This document shows, piece after piece, positions 51,806 to 61,159 of a DNA stretch of 63,300 nucleotides. The position numbers and the translations under genes are program-made. This stretch comes from SAR92 clade bacterium (GTDB taxonomy: Bacteria; Pseudomonadota; Gammaproteobacteria; Pseudomonadales; Porticoccaceae). Location of the stretch: the NCBI GenBank assembly GCA_014381985.1, contig JACNKP010000028.1, forward strand, positions 1-63,300. The letters are read 5' to 3'. How positions within the stretch are numbered: the stretch's first letter is position 1; each line of letters begins with the position of its first letter. The notes beneath the pieces were generated by a model. That model saw only the letters and a program-made list of their open reading frames with translations. It was not told the DNA's origin and did not search any database.

Positions 51806-52483
51806 ATGATTCGCTTTGATAATCTGAGTAAACGTTACCCGGGTGGTTTGGAGGCTTTAAGTAACGTTAATTTTGAACTGGATGCGGGCGAAATGGCCTT
51901 CCTCACCGGCCCCTCAGGTGCGGGTAAAAGTACGCTTCTCAAATTGTTGATGCTGATGGAAAGGCCTACTTCGGGCACTTTGTTGATTAACGGTAAAAAC
52001 TTAAATCGGTTATCCAGATCGGCAATTCCAACCTACAGGCGTCAGATTGGAGTGGTTTTTCAAAATCATCAGCTACTCACGGATCGAACTGTTTTTGATA
52101 ATGTAGCGCTACCTCTTCAAATATCAGGTTACCCTGCCTCTGAAACGGGGCGTCGTGTCCGGGCTGCTCTTGATGGGGTTGGCTTGCTCGATAAAGAGAC
52201 GCACAACCCGCTGACCCTGTCCGGAGGCGAGCAGCAAAGGGTGGGTATAGCTAGGGCGGTGGTGCATAAGCCCAAGATCTTGATAGCAGACGAGCCCACA
52301 GGAAACCTAGACCCCAAATTGTCTGCCGAAATTATGGCCATGTTTAGACGGTTTCAAAGTGTTGGCGTTACTGTGTTGATTGCAACCCATGATATTAATT
52401 TGATCAATACTATGGATGAAAGGATTATGCATATAGAAAACGGCATGATCACCGATGATGGTGCCCACCATGACCACCACTGA
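51806..52483 (+). CDS. ftsE: Cell division ATP-binding protein FtsE
   Basis: The ABC ATPase of the FtsEX complex that activates septal murein hydrolases. It has 225 residues. Walker A is GPSGAGKSTLLK, the signature is LSGGEQQR, and Walker B is ILIADEPTGNLDP. Its 3' end overlaps ftsX by 14 bases. Confidence 0.97.
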   Translation: MIRFDNLSKRYPGGLEALSNVNFELDAGEMAFLTGPSGAGKSTLLKLLMLMERPTSGTLLINGKNLNRLSRSAIPTYRRQIGVVFQNHQLLTDRTVFDNVALPLQISGYPASETGRRVRAALDGVGLLDKETHNPLTLSGGEQQRVGIARAVVHKPKILIADEPTGNLDPKLSAEIMAMFRRFQSVGVTVLIATHDINLINTMDERIMHIENGMITDDGAHHDHH

Positions 52484-53465
52484 GAAATCGAGCCGAGAAA
52501 CGCAGCAGCGCGGAGCGACGGGCCAAAAATTTCGTCTTGGTGACCGTTGGCGCGGATATAGAGCACATCATCGTGCAACACTAAGCAGCAGTGTGAGAAA
52601 AATGCTCCGCGAGCCGGTTCAAACATTGCTGACGGTTTTGGTGATTGCGATAGCACTAGCGTTGCCCTCGGCAATGTTGCTGGCGCTCAATAATGTGCAA
52701 AAAATAGGTGGAGATCTGGAGTCTTCCTCGCAGATTACCGTATTTTTAGCAAAGTCTGCTAGTAGTACGGCGATCGATGGTCTTGCTTTGCAATTAGAGG
52801 ATTTAGAGGGAGTAATCTCAGTAACCTATGTGTCGGCTGAGCAAGCTCTGGAAGAATTTAAGGCGTTATCGGGATTTGGTACGGCACTACGGTATTTGGA
52901 CGAAAATCCGTTGCCAGCCGTTTTTTTGGTGCAACCATTGTTATCTGGGGAGGCTGGCGTAAGTCAGGCTGGAAAATTAATTACGGGTATTGAAGAGCTT
53001 GAGTCTGTTGAAGATGTTCAGGTTGATATGCTTTGGATACAGCGGTTAAATGCGATAACCCAAATTGGGGAAAAGCTAGTGCTAGCTATTAGCATTGCTC
53101 TTGGTATTGGGGTGTTATTGATTGTGGGGAATACCATACGCTTGGCCATTCAAGGCCGACAAGAAGAAATTATCGTGGTTAAGTTGGTGGGTGGCACAGA
53201 TGCTTATGTACGTCGACCATTTCTTTATACGGGCACACTCTTAGGCCTATTTGGCGCCATTATCGCGTCTTTGATACTGATTGCTTGTGTTATTTGGGTT
53301 GGCCGCTCAGTAGAGGTTTTGGCCAGTCTATATCAGAGTCAATTTGAGCTTGTAGGGCCTGGCCTATCTGGGATATTAGCGCTCTGCGCTATTGGTGCTA
53401 TGACCGGTTTGGTCGGTGCATGGGTCGCGGTAATGCAACATTTACGTAAAATAGAGCCAAAATAG
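52470..53465 (+). CDS. ftsX: Cell division protein FtsX
   Basis: The four-helix membrane partner of FtsE with a periplasmic loop that signals to amidase activators. It has 331 residues from the ATG at 52470; an ATG at 52455 is also in frame. The N-terminal cytoplasmic tail is rich in charged residues. The ECD region follows the first helix (about 45-70), and the last three helices occupy the C-terminal third. Confidence 0.95.
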   Translation: MTTTEKSSRETQQRGATGQKFRLGDRWRGYRAHHRATLSSSVRKMLREPVQTLLTVLVIAIALALPSAMLLALNNVQKIGGDLESSSQITVFLAKSASSTAIDGLALQLEDLEGVISVTYVSAEQALEEFKALSGFGTALRYLDENPLPAVFLVQPLLSGEAGVSQAGKLITGIEELESVEDVQVDMLWIQRLNAITQIGEKLVLAISIALGIGVLLIVGNTIRLAIQGRQEEIIVVKLVGGTDAYVRRPFLYTGTLLGLFGAIIASLILIACVIWVGRSVEVLASLYQSQFELVGPGLSGILALCAIGAMTGLVGAWVAVMQHLRKIEPK

Positions 53466-53589
53466 GGCATTTAACCTCCCAAAGCCCTGTGAGTAGGCGC
53501 TTTTAAGGCAATTTAAGGTGCTTTTTAGGGCTAGGAACTACTCATCAATTAGTGTTATTATTGTCGACCGACGATATTAAGAGGAAATT

Positions 53590-54441
53590 ATGAGTAAAGC
53601 GCTCCAAACAATGGAATGGATGACTCCCGGTGCAAACCTGAATGCTTATATTCAGGGTACTGCTACTGTGCCCATCTTATCTATCGATGAGGAGAAGGCT
53701 TTGGGCGAAGCTTTATATTATCAAGATGATCTTGATGCCGCTCGTAAACTCGTTATGTCTCACCTTAGATTCGTTGTACACATTGCTCGATCTTACAATG
53801 GTTATGGACTGCCTCTGGCTGACCTCATCCAAGAAGGCAATGTTGGTCTGATGAAGGCAGTGCGTCGATTCAATCCTGAAAAAGGTGTTCGAGTCGTATC
53901 TTTCGCCGTTCATTGGATTAAAGCAGAGATCCATGAGTTTATTTTGCGTAACTGGCGTATTGTGAAGGTTGCGACAACTAAGTCTCAGCGCAAGTTATTC
54001 TTTAATTTACGCAGTGCTAAAAAAGAGCTAGATTGGCTTTCCGCTGAAGAGGCAAAAGCCGTCGCAGACGACCTTGGTGTTCCGGTCAAAGACGTGATGG
54101 AAATGGAAATGCGTTTGACGTCAAGGGATGCAACTTTCGATGCTCCGGTAGATGACGAAGAGAGCACGTACTACTCACCATCTCTGTATTTAGAATCTAA
54201 GGGTGCAGATCCTGCCGAACAAATTGAAAATGAGAATTATGAAGGCGATAACAATTTCCGTCTTAGCCAGGCTGTAAAAAGTCTTGATGAGCGTAGTCGT
54301 TCAATACTGCAGCGCCGGTGGTTGGATGACAAAAAATCAACCTTACACGAGCTAGCTGCTGAGTACGGTATTTCTGCTGAGCGTATTCGTCAGTTAGAGA
54401 AGAACGCAATGAAGAAAGTTCGCGTATTAATGGAAGCTTAA
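53590..54441 (+). CDS. rpoH: RNA polymerase heat-shock sigma factor RpoH (sigma-32)
   Basis: A 283-residue sigma factor. Region 2 shows [18 protein letters not shown] and the [41 protein letters not shown] core. The RpoH box is Q-R-K-L-F-F-N-L-R, diagnostic for sigma-32. Region 4 ends in [25 protein letters not shown]. An AGAGGAAA ribosome binding site precedes the ATG. It follows ftsX as in many Gammaproteobacteria and is closed by a strong terminator. Confidence 0.98.
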   Translation: MSKALQTMEWMTPGANLNAYIQGTATVPILSIDEEKALGEALYYQDDLDAARKLVMSHLRFVVHIARSYNGYGLPLADLIQEGNVGLMKAVRRFNPEKGVRVVSFAVHWIKAEIHEFILRNWRIVKVATTKSQRKLFFNLRSAKKELDWLSAEEAKAVADDLGVPVKDVMEMEMRLTSRDATFDAPVDDEESTYYSPSLYLESKGADPAEQIENENYEGDNNFRLSQAVKSLDERSRSILQRRWLDDKKSTLHELAAEYGISAERIRQLEKNAMKKVRVLMEA

Positions 54442-54462
54442 TTTAATAAACTACTACAATAA

Positions 54463-54492
54463 GCCGCACTCTATGAACGTGCGGCTTTTTTA
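54463..54492 (+). terminator. Rho-independent terminator after rpoH
   Basis: The stem GCCGCAC/GTGCGGC (54463-54469 and 54479-54485) with a 9-base loop is followed by a run of Ts. It lies 22 bases past the rpoH stop and immediately before the DUF423 gene. Confidence 0.92.
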
Positions 54493-54497
54493 TTGCT

Positions 54498-54875
54498 ATG
54501 AATAAACTACTTTGGCTTAGGCTTATCGGAATTAGCGGCGCAGTGTGCGTAATGCTCGGTGCATTTGCCGCGCATGGCTTAGAAACACGTTTAACTGAGC
54601 GCTACATGGACATTTTCCAGACGGCGGTCTTTTATCAATTTTTGCACACATTGGCGCTTTTTGGCCTTGTCTGCTTGCCAGACCAGCTAGTAAATCCCAA
54701 AATTCGAGATTGGGCGGCAATAAGTTTTGCTCTTGGTATTTTCATATTTTCTGGTTCATTATATCTTTTGGTTGCCACTCAAATAGGCGCACTTGGCATG
54801 ATCACTCCCATTGGCGGAAGCGCTTTCATCATTGGATGGCTACTACTCATCTTTGTTGTTAAGCGAGCTCAGTAA
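54498..54875 (+). CDS. DUF423 family membrane protein
   Basis: A 125-residue protein with four membrane helices (YgdD-like). Family features are GAFAAHGLE near residue 21 and the GMITPIGGSAFIIGWLLL helix near the end. The function is unknown. Its stop is directly followed by the trmB start, so the two are co-translated. Confidence 0.9.
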   Translation: MNKLLWLRLIGISGAVCVMLGAFAAHGLETRLTERYMDIFQTAVFYQFLHTLALFGLVCLPDQLVNPKIRDWAAISFALGIFIFSGSLYLLVATQIGALGMITPIGGSAFIIGWLLLIFVVKRAQ

Positions 54876-55571
54876 ATGGAGATGAGGCCGGAGTATAGAA
54901 AGAAGTCTATTCGCAGCTATGTGGTGCGAGCGGGACGCATGACTGATGGCCAGCGCAAGGCCTTTGAAACCAGCTGGCCTACCTATGGTTTGAAATTAGC
55001 CGACGGCGCTATTAATACAGATGAGGTGTTTGGCCGCTCAGGCCCCAAGGTATTAGAGATCGGTTTTGGTATGGGCGACTCTTTATTGCAAATGGCTGCT
55101 GCTGAACCTAATACTGACTTTATTGGTATTGAGGTGCACCCCCCTGGGGTTGGTACTATAATTAATTCAGCTCGTATAGAAGGCCTAGCCAACTTGCGCG
55201 TTTATCTTGCCGATGCAAATGATGTGCTTGAAGAATGCTTTGTGCCAGAGAGTATTGATCGATTGCAGTTGTACTTTCCCGATCCGTGGCACAAGAAAAA
55301 GCATAACAAACGACGTATTGTCCAACCCTCGTTTTTGCAACAAGTCAGAGAAAAGTTGCGGCCCAATGGGGTATTACACATGGCTACAGACTGGCAGCCT
55401 TATGCTGAACAAATGCTGGAGACTTTGAATGAGGCTGAAGGGTTTGAAAATTGTGCCGGACCTGCACAATATTCACCTAGGCCTGCTTATCGACCGCTCA
55501 CCAAATTTGAAAAGCGAGGTGAACGATTAGGTCATGGAGTTTGGGATTTGATCTTTAAAAAAACTAGCTAG
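54876..55571 (+). CDS. trmB: tRNA (guanine-46-N7-)-methyltransferase
   Basis: A 231-residue SAM-dependent enzyme that makes m7G46 in tRNA. The SAM motif is [12 protein letters not shown], and the family catalytic region is [20 protein letters not shown]. The C-terminal part has [17 protein letters not shown]. It starts at the base after the DUF423 stop. Confidence 0.97.
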   Translation: MEMRPEYRKKSIRSYVVRAGRMTDGQRKAFETSWPTYGLKLADGAINTDEVFGRSGPKVLEIGFGMGDSLLQMAAAEPNTDFIGIEVHPPGVGTIINSARIEGLANLRVYLADANDVLEECFVPESIDRLQLYFPDPWHKKKHNKRRIVQPSFLQQVREKLRPNGVLHMATDWQPYAEQMLETLNEAEGFENCAGPAQYSPRPAYRPLTKFEKRGERLGHGVWDLIFKKTS

Positions 55572-55692
55572 TGTTGCCAGACACGGAATGAAGATAGACA
55601 ATGAAATGAATAACATAGTTGATGCCGTCACTTAAATGGCATAAATTAAATAATTACTCACTAACAGAAGAATACTTAATAAAGGAAATAAA

Positions 55693-56421
55693 ATGAATCT
55701 AGTAAAAATTCTCCCTCTTACCGCCCTGCTGGCAATAAGTGCCTGTGATTCTGAGGCCAAAAAAGAGGTCGCGTTGGATACGCAAGAGCAAAAAATCAGT
55801 TATTTGATGGGATTAGATAGTGGTAAGAATATTCTAAGTATGGACATGGGTTTTGATCAAGATGCCTTTCTTAGTGGCCAAGACGCGGGTTTAACTGATA
55901 CGCTGCCGAGCTTATCAGAAGAGCAAATTGATGAAGCAGTCGCCGTTTTTAGAGATCAAATGATGGCGAAAGAGCAGGCAATGCAAAAAGAACAAGAGGG
56001 AATGGCCACACTCCAGTCGGAGACTAATGCGATTGAGGGAGCCGAATTTTTAGCCCTAAATGGCGCCAAAGAAGGCGTTACTACAACAGCTAGCGGCCTC
56101 CAGTATAGAGTGCTAACAGCAGGCACAGGACCGACACCAACAGCAGAGAGTACCGTTGAGGTGCACTATGCTGGGCGACTACTTGATGGCACTGAATTTG
56201 ATAGTTCAATCAAGCGTGGCGTTCCAACGCAATTTGGTGTGACTCAAGTTATTGCCGGTTGGACCGAGGGATTGCAGCTGATGACCGAGGGATCTAAATG
56301 GGAATTTTATATTCCTGCAGATCTGGCATACGGGCCAGGGGGAACCGGACCGATTGGTCCCAATGCAACACTCATTTTTGAAGTTGAATTGCTCCAGGCT
56401 AATGTGGCTGACGAGAATTAA
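55693..56421 (+). CDS. FKBP-type peptidyl-prolyl isomerase lipoprotein
   Basis: A 242-residue FkpA/Mip-like periplasmic foldase. The signal peptide ends in a lipobox, L-A-I-S-A-C18, so lipid anchoring is expected. An alpha-helical dimerization part (about 28-115) follows. The FKBP domain is at about 125-238, with V-H-Y-A-G-R-L-L-D-G-T-E-F-D-S-S and IPADLAYGPGG. A terminator follows. Confidence 0.93.
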   Translation: MNLVKILPLTALLAISACDSEAKKEVALDTQEQKISYLMGLDSGKNILSMDMGFDQDAFLSGQDAGLTDTLPSLSEEQIDEAVAVFRDQMMAKEQAMQKEQEGMATLQSETNAIEGAEFLALNGAKEGVTTTASGLQYRVLTAGTGPTPTAESTVEVHYAGRLLDGTEFDSSIKRGVPTQFGVTQVIAGWTEGLQLMTEGSKWEFYIPADLAYGPGGTGPIGPNATLIFEVELLQANVADEN

Positions 56422-56443
56422 TTAGTTCGATTCTTTTGACGTT

Positions 56444-56472
56444 AAAAAAGCCCCCCTTGTCGGGGCTTTTTT
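56444..56472. terminator. Bidirectional terminator between the FKBP gene and rsd
   Basis: AAAAAAGCCCC pairs with GGGGCTTTTTT across a short loop (stem core 56449-56454 and 56462-56467). With A and T runs on both sides, it can end both the plus-strand FKBP gene and the minus-strand rsd gene. Confidence 0.9.
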
Positions 56473-56489
56473 ATGCTCATTATTTTTAT

Positions 56490-56981
56490 TTAGATGGTAT
56501 CTGTCTGTGGTTCGTTGAGTAATTTGCCGACATGGGAGCTATGAAGTACATCGATTAAAGTATCTTCCTGGTCAAAACGTTTAGCTAAGGTCTCTCCAAT
56601 ACTGGCAAGATCAATAACAAGTGATTCTAGGTCATCTGTAATAAGGTATTTCTCGTTAAAATCAAGGATCAACTCTGTTGATGGTTGAATTTTTTCAATA
56701 ATTTTATTGCCTTTTTTAAGGCCCGATTTATCTTTAAATAAAGTGCCCTCTTGATTTAGATAGTCAAAGATTTCGAAATGTCCCGCGGAGGCATAATCTA
56801 CCATCATCTCGCAGAAGAGCTTTAATTCTTCACTGTGATTACTACCTGCTTCAGACAAGTCGGTAATCTCAGTTAACTCACAATACATGGCAAGAAGTTC
56901 ACGGCGGTCCTCCAGCCATCGATCAATAATGTCACCGGCGTTATTCCAGTGAGCTTGCAACGTTTGATTCTCCGTAACCAT
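56490..56981 (-). CDS. rsd: Regulator of sigma D (Rsd/AlgQ family)
   Basis: A 163-residue protein that binds free sigma-70 and shifts polymerase use. The helical family pattern is W-x-x-A-G-D-I-I-D-R-W-L-E-D-R-R-E-L-L near residues 11-29, followed by FCEMMVDYASAGHFEIFDYL. No signal peptide is seen. AlgQ in Pseudomonas is the close relative. Confidence 0.92.
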   Translation of the reverse strand: MVTENQTLQAHWNNAGDIIDRWLEDRRELLAMYCELTEITDLSEAGSNHSEELKLFCEMMVDYASAGHFEIFDYLNQEGTLFKDKSGLKKGNKIIEKIQPSTELILDFNEKYLITDDLESLVIDLASIGETLAKRFDQEDTLIDVLHSSHVGKLLNEPQTDTI

Positions 56982-57046
56982 AAGTTTATTCCCTAGCAGA
57001 CTCAGTTTTATAAGAGTTTACAGCTTTTCTAGCAAAAGCATATTTT

Positions 57047-57766
57047 TTAAGCCATAAAGATCTGGACCATTGGCACTAAAAACAGTGAAGTCCAAATGCC
57101 ATTTAAGCCCATTCCTATGGTTGAAAAGGCACCACAGCGGGGGCTTTTCTCGAAGGCCTTGAGCGTTCCTATAGCATGCGCAGTAACGCCAAGAATAAGC
57201 CCTTGCCAGCGCTCGTCTTGTAATCCAAACACCTGAAAAACTTGAGGCGCGACCAAAATTCCCACAATCCCAGTGAAAAGCACTATCGGAGTAATCAGCG
57301 TGACGAGACCCCCTAGCTGCTGAGTAATAACCATAGCGATCGGGGTGGTGACTGATTTAGCGGCTATAGACAACATCATAATGGGTTCGGAAGTCAGCCA
57401 CAAAGCCAAAGAAAGGGCAGAAACAGCAGCGAAAAAACCACCAAAAAGCACTGCAATAGTTAATATCGGTATCACTTTAGACATTTGCTTTAAATATTTA
57501 GAAAGAGGCACAGCCAGGGCCACGGTGGCAGGGCCTAGCAGCCAACTCAATAGGCCGTTGGCCTTGTAGTACTGGTCAAAATCAACGCTCATGAGAACGA
57601 GCAAGATAGCAATAAAGGGAGTACCAATAATTAGTGGATGCAGTAAAGGTTTTCCTGAACTACGCCGATAGATCGACATCCCAAGCCAAAAACCCGTAAC
57701 TGAGAGAAGCATTATCCAGGAGGAGGCTGTAATCTGTTGCCATTGCATGGCAAGCAAATCAGTCAT
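57047..57766 (-). CDS. LrgB/CidB-family membrane protein
   Basis: A 239-residue protein with about seven hydrophobic segments. Family features are G-P-A-T-V-A-L-A-V-P-L near residue 79 and the SIAAKSVTTPIAMVITQQLGG stretch. These proteins act with CidA/LrgA partners in murein hydrolase control or export of small metabolites such as glycolate. It overlaps the CidA-like gene by 8 bases, so they are one unit. Confidence 0.92.
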   Translation of the reverse strand: MTDLLAMQWQQITASSWIMLLSVTGFWLGMSIYRRSSGKPLLHPLIIGTPFIAILLVLMSVDFDQYYKANGLLSWLLGPATVALAVPLSKYLKQMSKVIPILTIAVLFGGFFAAVSALSLALWLTSEPIMMLSIAAKSVTTPIAMVITQQLGGLVTLITPIVLFTGIVGILVAPQVFQVFGLQDERWQGLILGVTAHAIGTLKAFEKSPRCGAFSTIGMGLNGIWTSLFLVPMVQIFMA

Positions 57767-58172
57767 TTTTAGCCGCTCCGATAGTTCTGATCAACACCGC
57801 CATGAAAATGATCGCTAGTAGAGTACTTAAGGCGATCACAACCATTAGTAGGGGTATTTGTAAGCTGATAGCGGGGCCAAGGAAAAATACTCCTACGCAG
57901 GCAGGTATAAACAACAAAGAAAGATTTTGAATAAGCCTGTTACTGACGGGTTCAACGATTGAGGCTAAGCGGCTAGGATAAGCGAGAAATATTAGTAGGA
58001 GCAACATGCCCATTAATGACCCAGGAACGATCACGCCAGTCCACTGGACGACTAACTCTCCAAGCCATTGGAAAATGACCAAGACAGTAAGTCCTGCGAT
58101 TAATTTCAGCCCTTTCGTAATAATTGATATAGCCCTATGCCGGCCAGTACGACAAAAATAAATAATACCCAT
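57759..58172 (-). CDS. CidA/LrgA-family membrane protein
   Basis: A holin-like protein with four membrane helices. The family core is L-G-E-L-V-V-Q-W-T-G-V-I-V-P-G-S-L-M-G-M. The start is uncertain. In this frame the only ATGs (58172 and 58202) lie inside dsbB, whereas homology suggests a start near 58110, just at the dsbB stop, where only ATT/ATA/ACG/CTG-type codons exist. I list 58172. The partner LrgB gene overlaps it downstream. Confidence 0.85.
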   Translation of the reverse strand: MGIIYFCRTGRHRAISIITKGLKLIAGLTVLVIFQWLGELVVQWTGVIVPGSLMGMLLLLIFLAYPSRLASIVEPVSNRLIQNLSLLFIPACVGVFFLGPAISLQIPLLMVVIALSTLLAIIFMAVLIRTIGAAKND

Positions 58173-58600
58173 CCCGGCATGCTGAGACCGAAAAGTTCCC
58201 ACTGGACTTTGGCACAGTTACCATCGCCGCGTATTAGCATGGTAATGACCTCGGACGCAGGGAAGACATCAAACAGATAGTCTACAGGCGGGCCGCAGGT
58301 TGGTACTTTTTCTTCCGGCAGATTTTGCAGCCATATCTGCTTTGCTGAAAAAAAGCCGCCCGTGATAGCACCTGCAAACCCTAGAGCAGCATAGATTTTT
58401 TGACCCTTCTGTTGCGGGTTATGTAATGCCGCTATCAAAAAGATAACACCAACAAGAGCGACAAATACGCGTTGAGTAATACACAGGTAGCAGGGCTCCA
58501 GTCCAAGGTGCTCTTGGAAATAAAGCACCGCAATAAGTAGCGCACCACCACAGCCAAGGGCGATCAAAAAATTGACTGTTCTATTATTTGGATAAACCAA
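58106..58600 (-). CDS. dsbB: Disulfide bond formation protein DsbB
   Basis: A four-helix membrane protein that reoxidises DsbA and passes electrons to quinones. It has 164 residues from a TTG start with GGAG about 8 bases upstream. The first cysteine pair is in EPCYLCI (about 37-40), and the second loop has VPTCGPP with GDGNCAK. Its 3' end is overlapped by the CidA-like gene. Confidence 0.93.
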   Translation of the reverse strand: MVYPNNRTVNFLIALGCGGALLIAVLYFQEHLGLEPCYLCITQRVFVALVGVIFLIAALHNPQQKGQKIYAALGFAGAITGGFFSAKQIWLQNLPEEKVPTCGPPVDYLFDVFPASEVITMLIRGDGNCAKVQWELFGLSMPGWVLFIFVVLAGIGLYQLLRKG

Positions 58601-58646
58601 GTGTCACTCCGTAATTGGTTGGGTCTTGCTCTGGCTTATTATGCCA

Positions 58647-60212
58647 TTACCGGTAATAGCCAGCGAGGAAATCATCAAAAGAGAGAGTATCACTAGCCTC
58701 TATCTCAGTTTGTCGCCGTAAAGATTCCTCAGCCAGTTGTTTGTATTTAGCCGTTGTCTTTGCGCTTGGGGGTTTAGCTTGAAAATAGTCGCGATGCTCA
58801 GTGGCTTTGCGCATGGCCATAGCGTAATAGGTTTCGCCATTGGCCCTCATTTCTTCTAACAGCATTGCCGCTGGCGTGGCGCCGTCGTCAGTCAACTTTA
58901 GCATCATGACATTAAAGGCCTGGCCATAGGCATCGGTTTGATTGGCACTATCGAGAAGATCAGCGACCGGTCGCATTTCATCAAATAATAATTGGCCCCA
59001 TTCTCTGAGGAGAATTTCAGAATCACCAACGAGCAACTTTAGCTCAGGGTCTCGACCTTGGTATACAGTTCGGTCTATATTCTGCGGAATCAGCGCGTAC
59101 TCTACATTGTTAGTTTTCGGGCTGTCTTTGAGTAGACAAAATAACAAGAACGTATCAAGAAAGCACATCGTTTGCATGTCAATACCGCAGGGTAATAGCG
59201 GGTTAAGGTCGACACAGCGAACCTCAATATATTCTACTCCGCGCTCTGTGAGTGCATGCAGTGGTGTTTCTCCAGAGGCTGCAGTCCGCTTAGGCCTGAT
59301 GGAGCTATAGAACTCATTTTCGATTTGTAACAGGTGAGTATTCAACTGTTTGTGATTGCCTTCACTGTCCTTAAAGCCGATGTCTTCGTAGTCAGGGTAG
59401 GGCTTCTCAAGAGCCTCTTGCAGTGTTTTTGTGTACTGCGACAAATCGTTGTAACACACAGTCAAAGAGCTCTGAGCGGCGCTTTGATAGCCCAAATCGC
59501 CCATTCGCAATGATGTAGCATAGGGCTGATGCAGGCTATGCGAATCACTACCAACAGGCGTTAATCGATGCTCTTGATTACGCACAAAGCTGCGACAAAC
59601 TGCCGGTGCAGCTCCCAGTAGATAGAGTAGCAACCAAGAATAGCGCCGAAAATTACGAATCAGAGCAAAATAGCCATCAGACTTAAAATCTTGCAGTGAT
59701 TGCTGATTACCGGCGGCATCTCTCAAATCTTCCCACAAAGAATCTGGCACAGAAAAATTATAATGAATTCCCGCAATGGTTTGCATAAGTCGACCATAGC
59801 GATTACCTAGACCTTGCCGATAGACTTTCTTCATGGTGCCGATATTTGAGCTGCCGTATTGACCAAGGGGTATGCTGTCATTATCGCCCAGCTGGCAAGG
59901 CATGCTACTGACCCACAGTAATTCATCCCCAATCTCTTGGTACGTGACCCGATGAATTTCTTCTAGCTCCTTTAAAACACTATCCATCGATGAAGAAGGG
60001 GCGGTGATGAACTCAAGCAGAGCTTCAGAAAAGTCGGTGGTAATAAGCGGGTGGGTTAGCGCCGAACCCAGTGTTTTTGGGTGGGGGGTTTGCGCCAAGT
60101 GGCCGCTGGACTCTACACGCAGGCTCTCTTTCTCGATGCCTCGCATAATGCCGGTTAATCGGTCCGCTCGGGCTGGATCTCTTAATAACTCGAGATTAGT
60201 GTCTAAAGACAA
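58647..60212 (-). CDS. gshA: Glutamate--cysteine ligase
   Basis: The first step of glutathione synthesis. It has 521 residues, the E. coli GshA type. It starts at a TTG with AAGGGGAT about 7 bases before it. Family segments include RGIEKESLRV near the N terminus, IAGIHYNFSVP, LRMGDLGYQS and RCVDLNPLLPCGI. A small unknown gene and then a DJ-1 family gene lie beyond it. Confidence 0.97.
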   Translation of the reverse strand: MSLDTNLELLRDPARADRLTGIMRGIEKESLRVESSGHLAQTPHPKTLGSALTHPLITTDFSEALLEFITAPSSSMDSVLKELEEIHRVTYQEIGDELLWVSSMPCQLGDNDSIPLGQYGSSNIGTMKKVYRQGLGNRYGRLMQTIAGIHYNFSVPDSLWEDLRDAAGNQQSLQDFKSDGYFALIRNFRRYSWLLLYLLGAAPAVCRSFVRNQEHRLTPVGSDSHSLHQPYATSLRMGDLGYQSAAQSSLTVCYNDLSQYTKTLQEALEKPYPDYEDIGFKDSEGNHKQLNTHLLQIENEFYSSIRPKRTAASGETPLHALTERGVEYIEVRCVDLNPLLPCGIDMQTMCFLDTFLLFCLLKDSPKTNNVEYALIPQNIDRTVYQGRDPELKLLVGDSEILLREWGQLLFDEMRPVADLLDSANQTDAYGQAFNVMMLKLTDDGATPAAMLLEEMRANGETYYAMAMRKATEHRDYFQAKPPSAKTTAKYKQLAEESLRRQTEIEASDTLSFDDFLAGYYR

Positions 60213-60226
60213 ATGGCTATCCCCTT

Positions 60227-60496
60227 TTAAGCAGCGCTAGATTGATCAGTGTTTGCTGCGATCAGTTCTTTACTGATAGCGTCAACAGAGAGCAGTGGCA
60301 CTCCGTTCGGCCCTAATTCGTACTCAACGACCTCAGCTCTTAAACTAGCATCCTTAGCGTTGAGTTCAACCAGTTGATTAAGCGCTATATCCCTATGGGG
60401 AGTGGTAAATATATGCTTGGCAACGATCTTGTCCGTCCACTGTAATTCCTTGTCGAGCATGTCATTATTCTGCGCCTGCAAAACGTAAGTTTTCAT
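60227..60496 (-). CDS. Small protein of unknown function upstream of gshA
   Basis: An 89-residue, acidic, soluble protein (MKTYVLQAQNNDMLDKELQWTDK...). The ATG at 60496 has GGAG 7-8 bases upstream; the frame is open further up, but the extension lacks coding character. No family is recognised. It lies 14 bases before gshA on the same strand, so it is probably in the gshA transcript. Confidence 0.6.
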   Translation of the reverse strand: MKTYVLQAQNNDMLDKELQWTDKIVAKHIFTTPHRDIALNQLVELNAKDASLRAEVVEYELGPNGVPLLSVDAISKELIAANTDQSSAA

Positions 60497-60570
60497 GCTA
60501 TCTCCGTGACAGACATATGGTTTTCGGGCACAGTGTAACCTATACATATACCGAATAAAAAGGGGAAACA

Positions 60571-61155
60571 ATGAGTAAGCAAGCCTTAGTTCCCATTGCA
60601 GATGGAACTGAAGAAATAGAAGCGGTAACGATCATTGACCTGCTGCGACGAGCGGGTGTAGAGGTCACCGTTGCCAGTGTCAGCGAACAGGGAGCATTGC
60701 AAATAACCGCGGCTAGAGGGACTTATATTGTCGCTGATTGTGCTATCGAAAACTGTGTAGGTCAATCATGGGATTTGATTGCACTCCCAGGTGGCGTGGC
60801 TGGATCAGAGACTTTGGCTGGTTGCGATACCCTTGACAAGTTACTTCGACAACAAGCGTCTGACGGGAAGTGGTTCGCTGCGATCTGTGCGGCGCCTGCG
60901 TTAGTACTGGGGACAAAAGGACTGTTGGCGGATAGAACTGCCACCTGTCATCCAAACTTTCACCAGTCTTTATTAGCCAAAGAGGTAGATGTTGAATCTC
61001 GCGTTGCGGTAGACCGCAACTGTGTAACCAGTCAAGGTCCTGGCACGGCTATAGATTTTACTCTGGAGCTTGTCGAGCAGCTATGTGGCGTGGTGAAACG
61101 GGAGGAAGTTGCCTCGCCTCTAGTCCTTACCACATCGGCCACCGCATATTACTAA
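60571..61155 (+). CDS. DJ-1/YajL/PfpI family protein
   Basis: A 194-residue protein of the DJ-1 superfamily. The glutamate near the N terminus lies in D-G-T-E-E-I-E-A and the nucleophilic cysteine in F-A-A-I-C-A-A-P-A at about 101-109. These proteins are redox-linked chaperones or deglycase-like enzymes; the exact activity is disputed. It is convergent with the RND pump gene. Confidence 0.88.
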   Translation: MSKQALVPIADGTEEIEAVTIIDLLRRAGVEVTVASVSEQGALQITAARGTYIVADCAIENCVGQSWDLIALPGGVAGSETLAGCDTLDKLLRQQASDGKWFAAICAAPALVLGTKGLLADRTATCHPNFHQSLLAKEVDVESRVAVDRNCVTSQGPGTAIDFTLELVEQLCGVVKREEVASPLVLTTSATAYY

Positions 61156-61159
61156 AGGC

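Noticed and set aside
53483-53532. AGCCCT/AGGGCT inverted repeat in the rpoH leader, considered as a thermosensor or terminator
   Set aside because: The stem is only 6 bp around a loop of about 38 bases and has no T tract; not enough to support either role.
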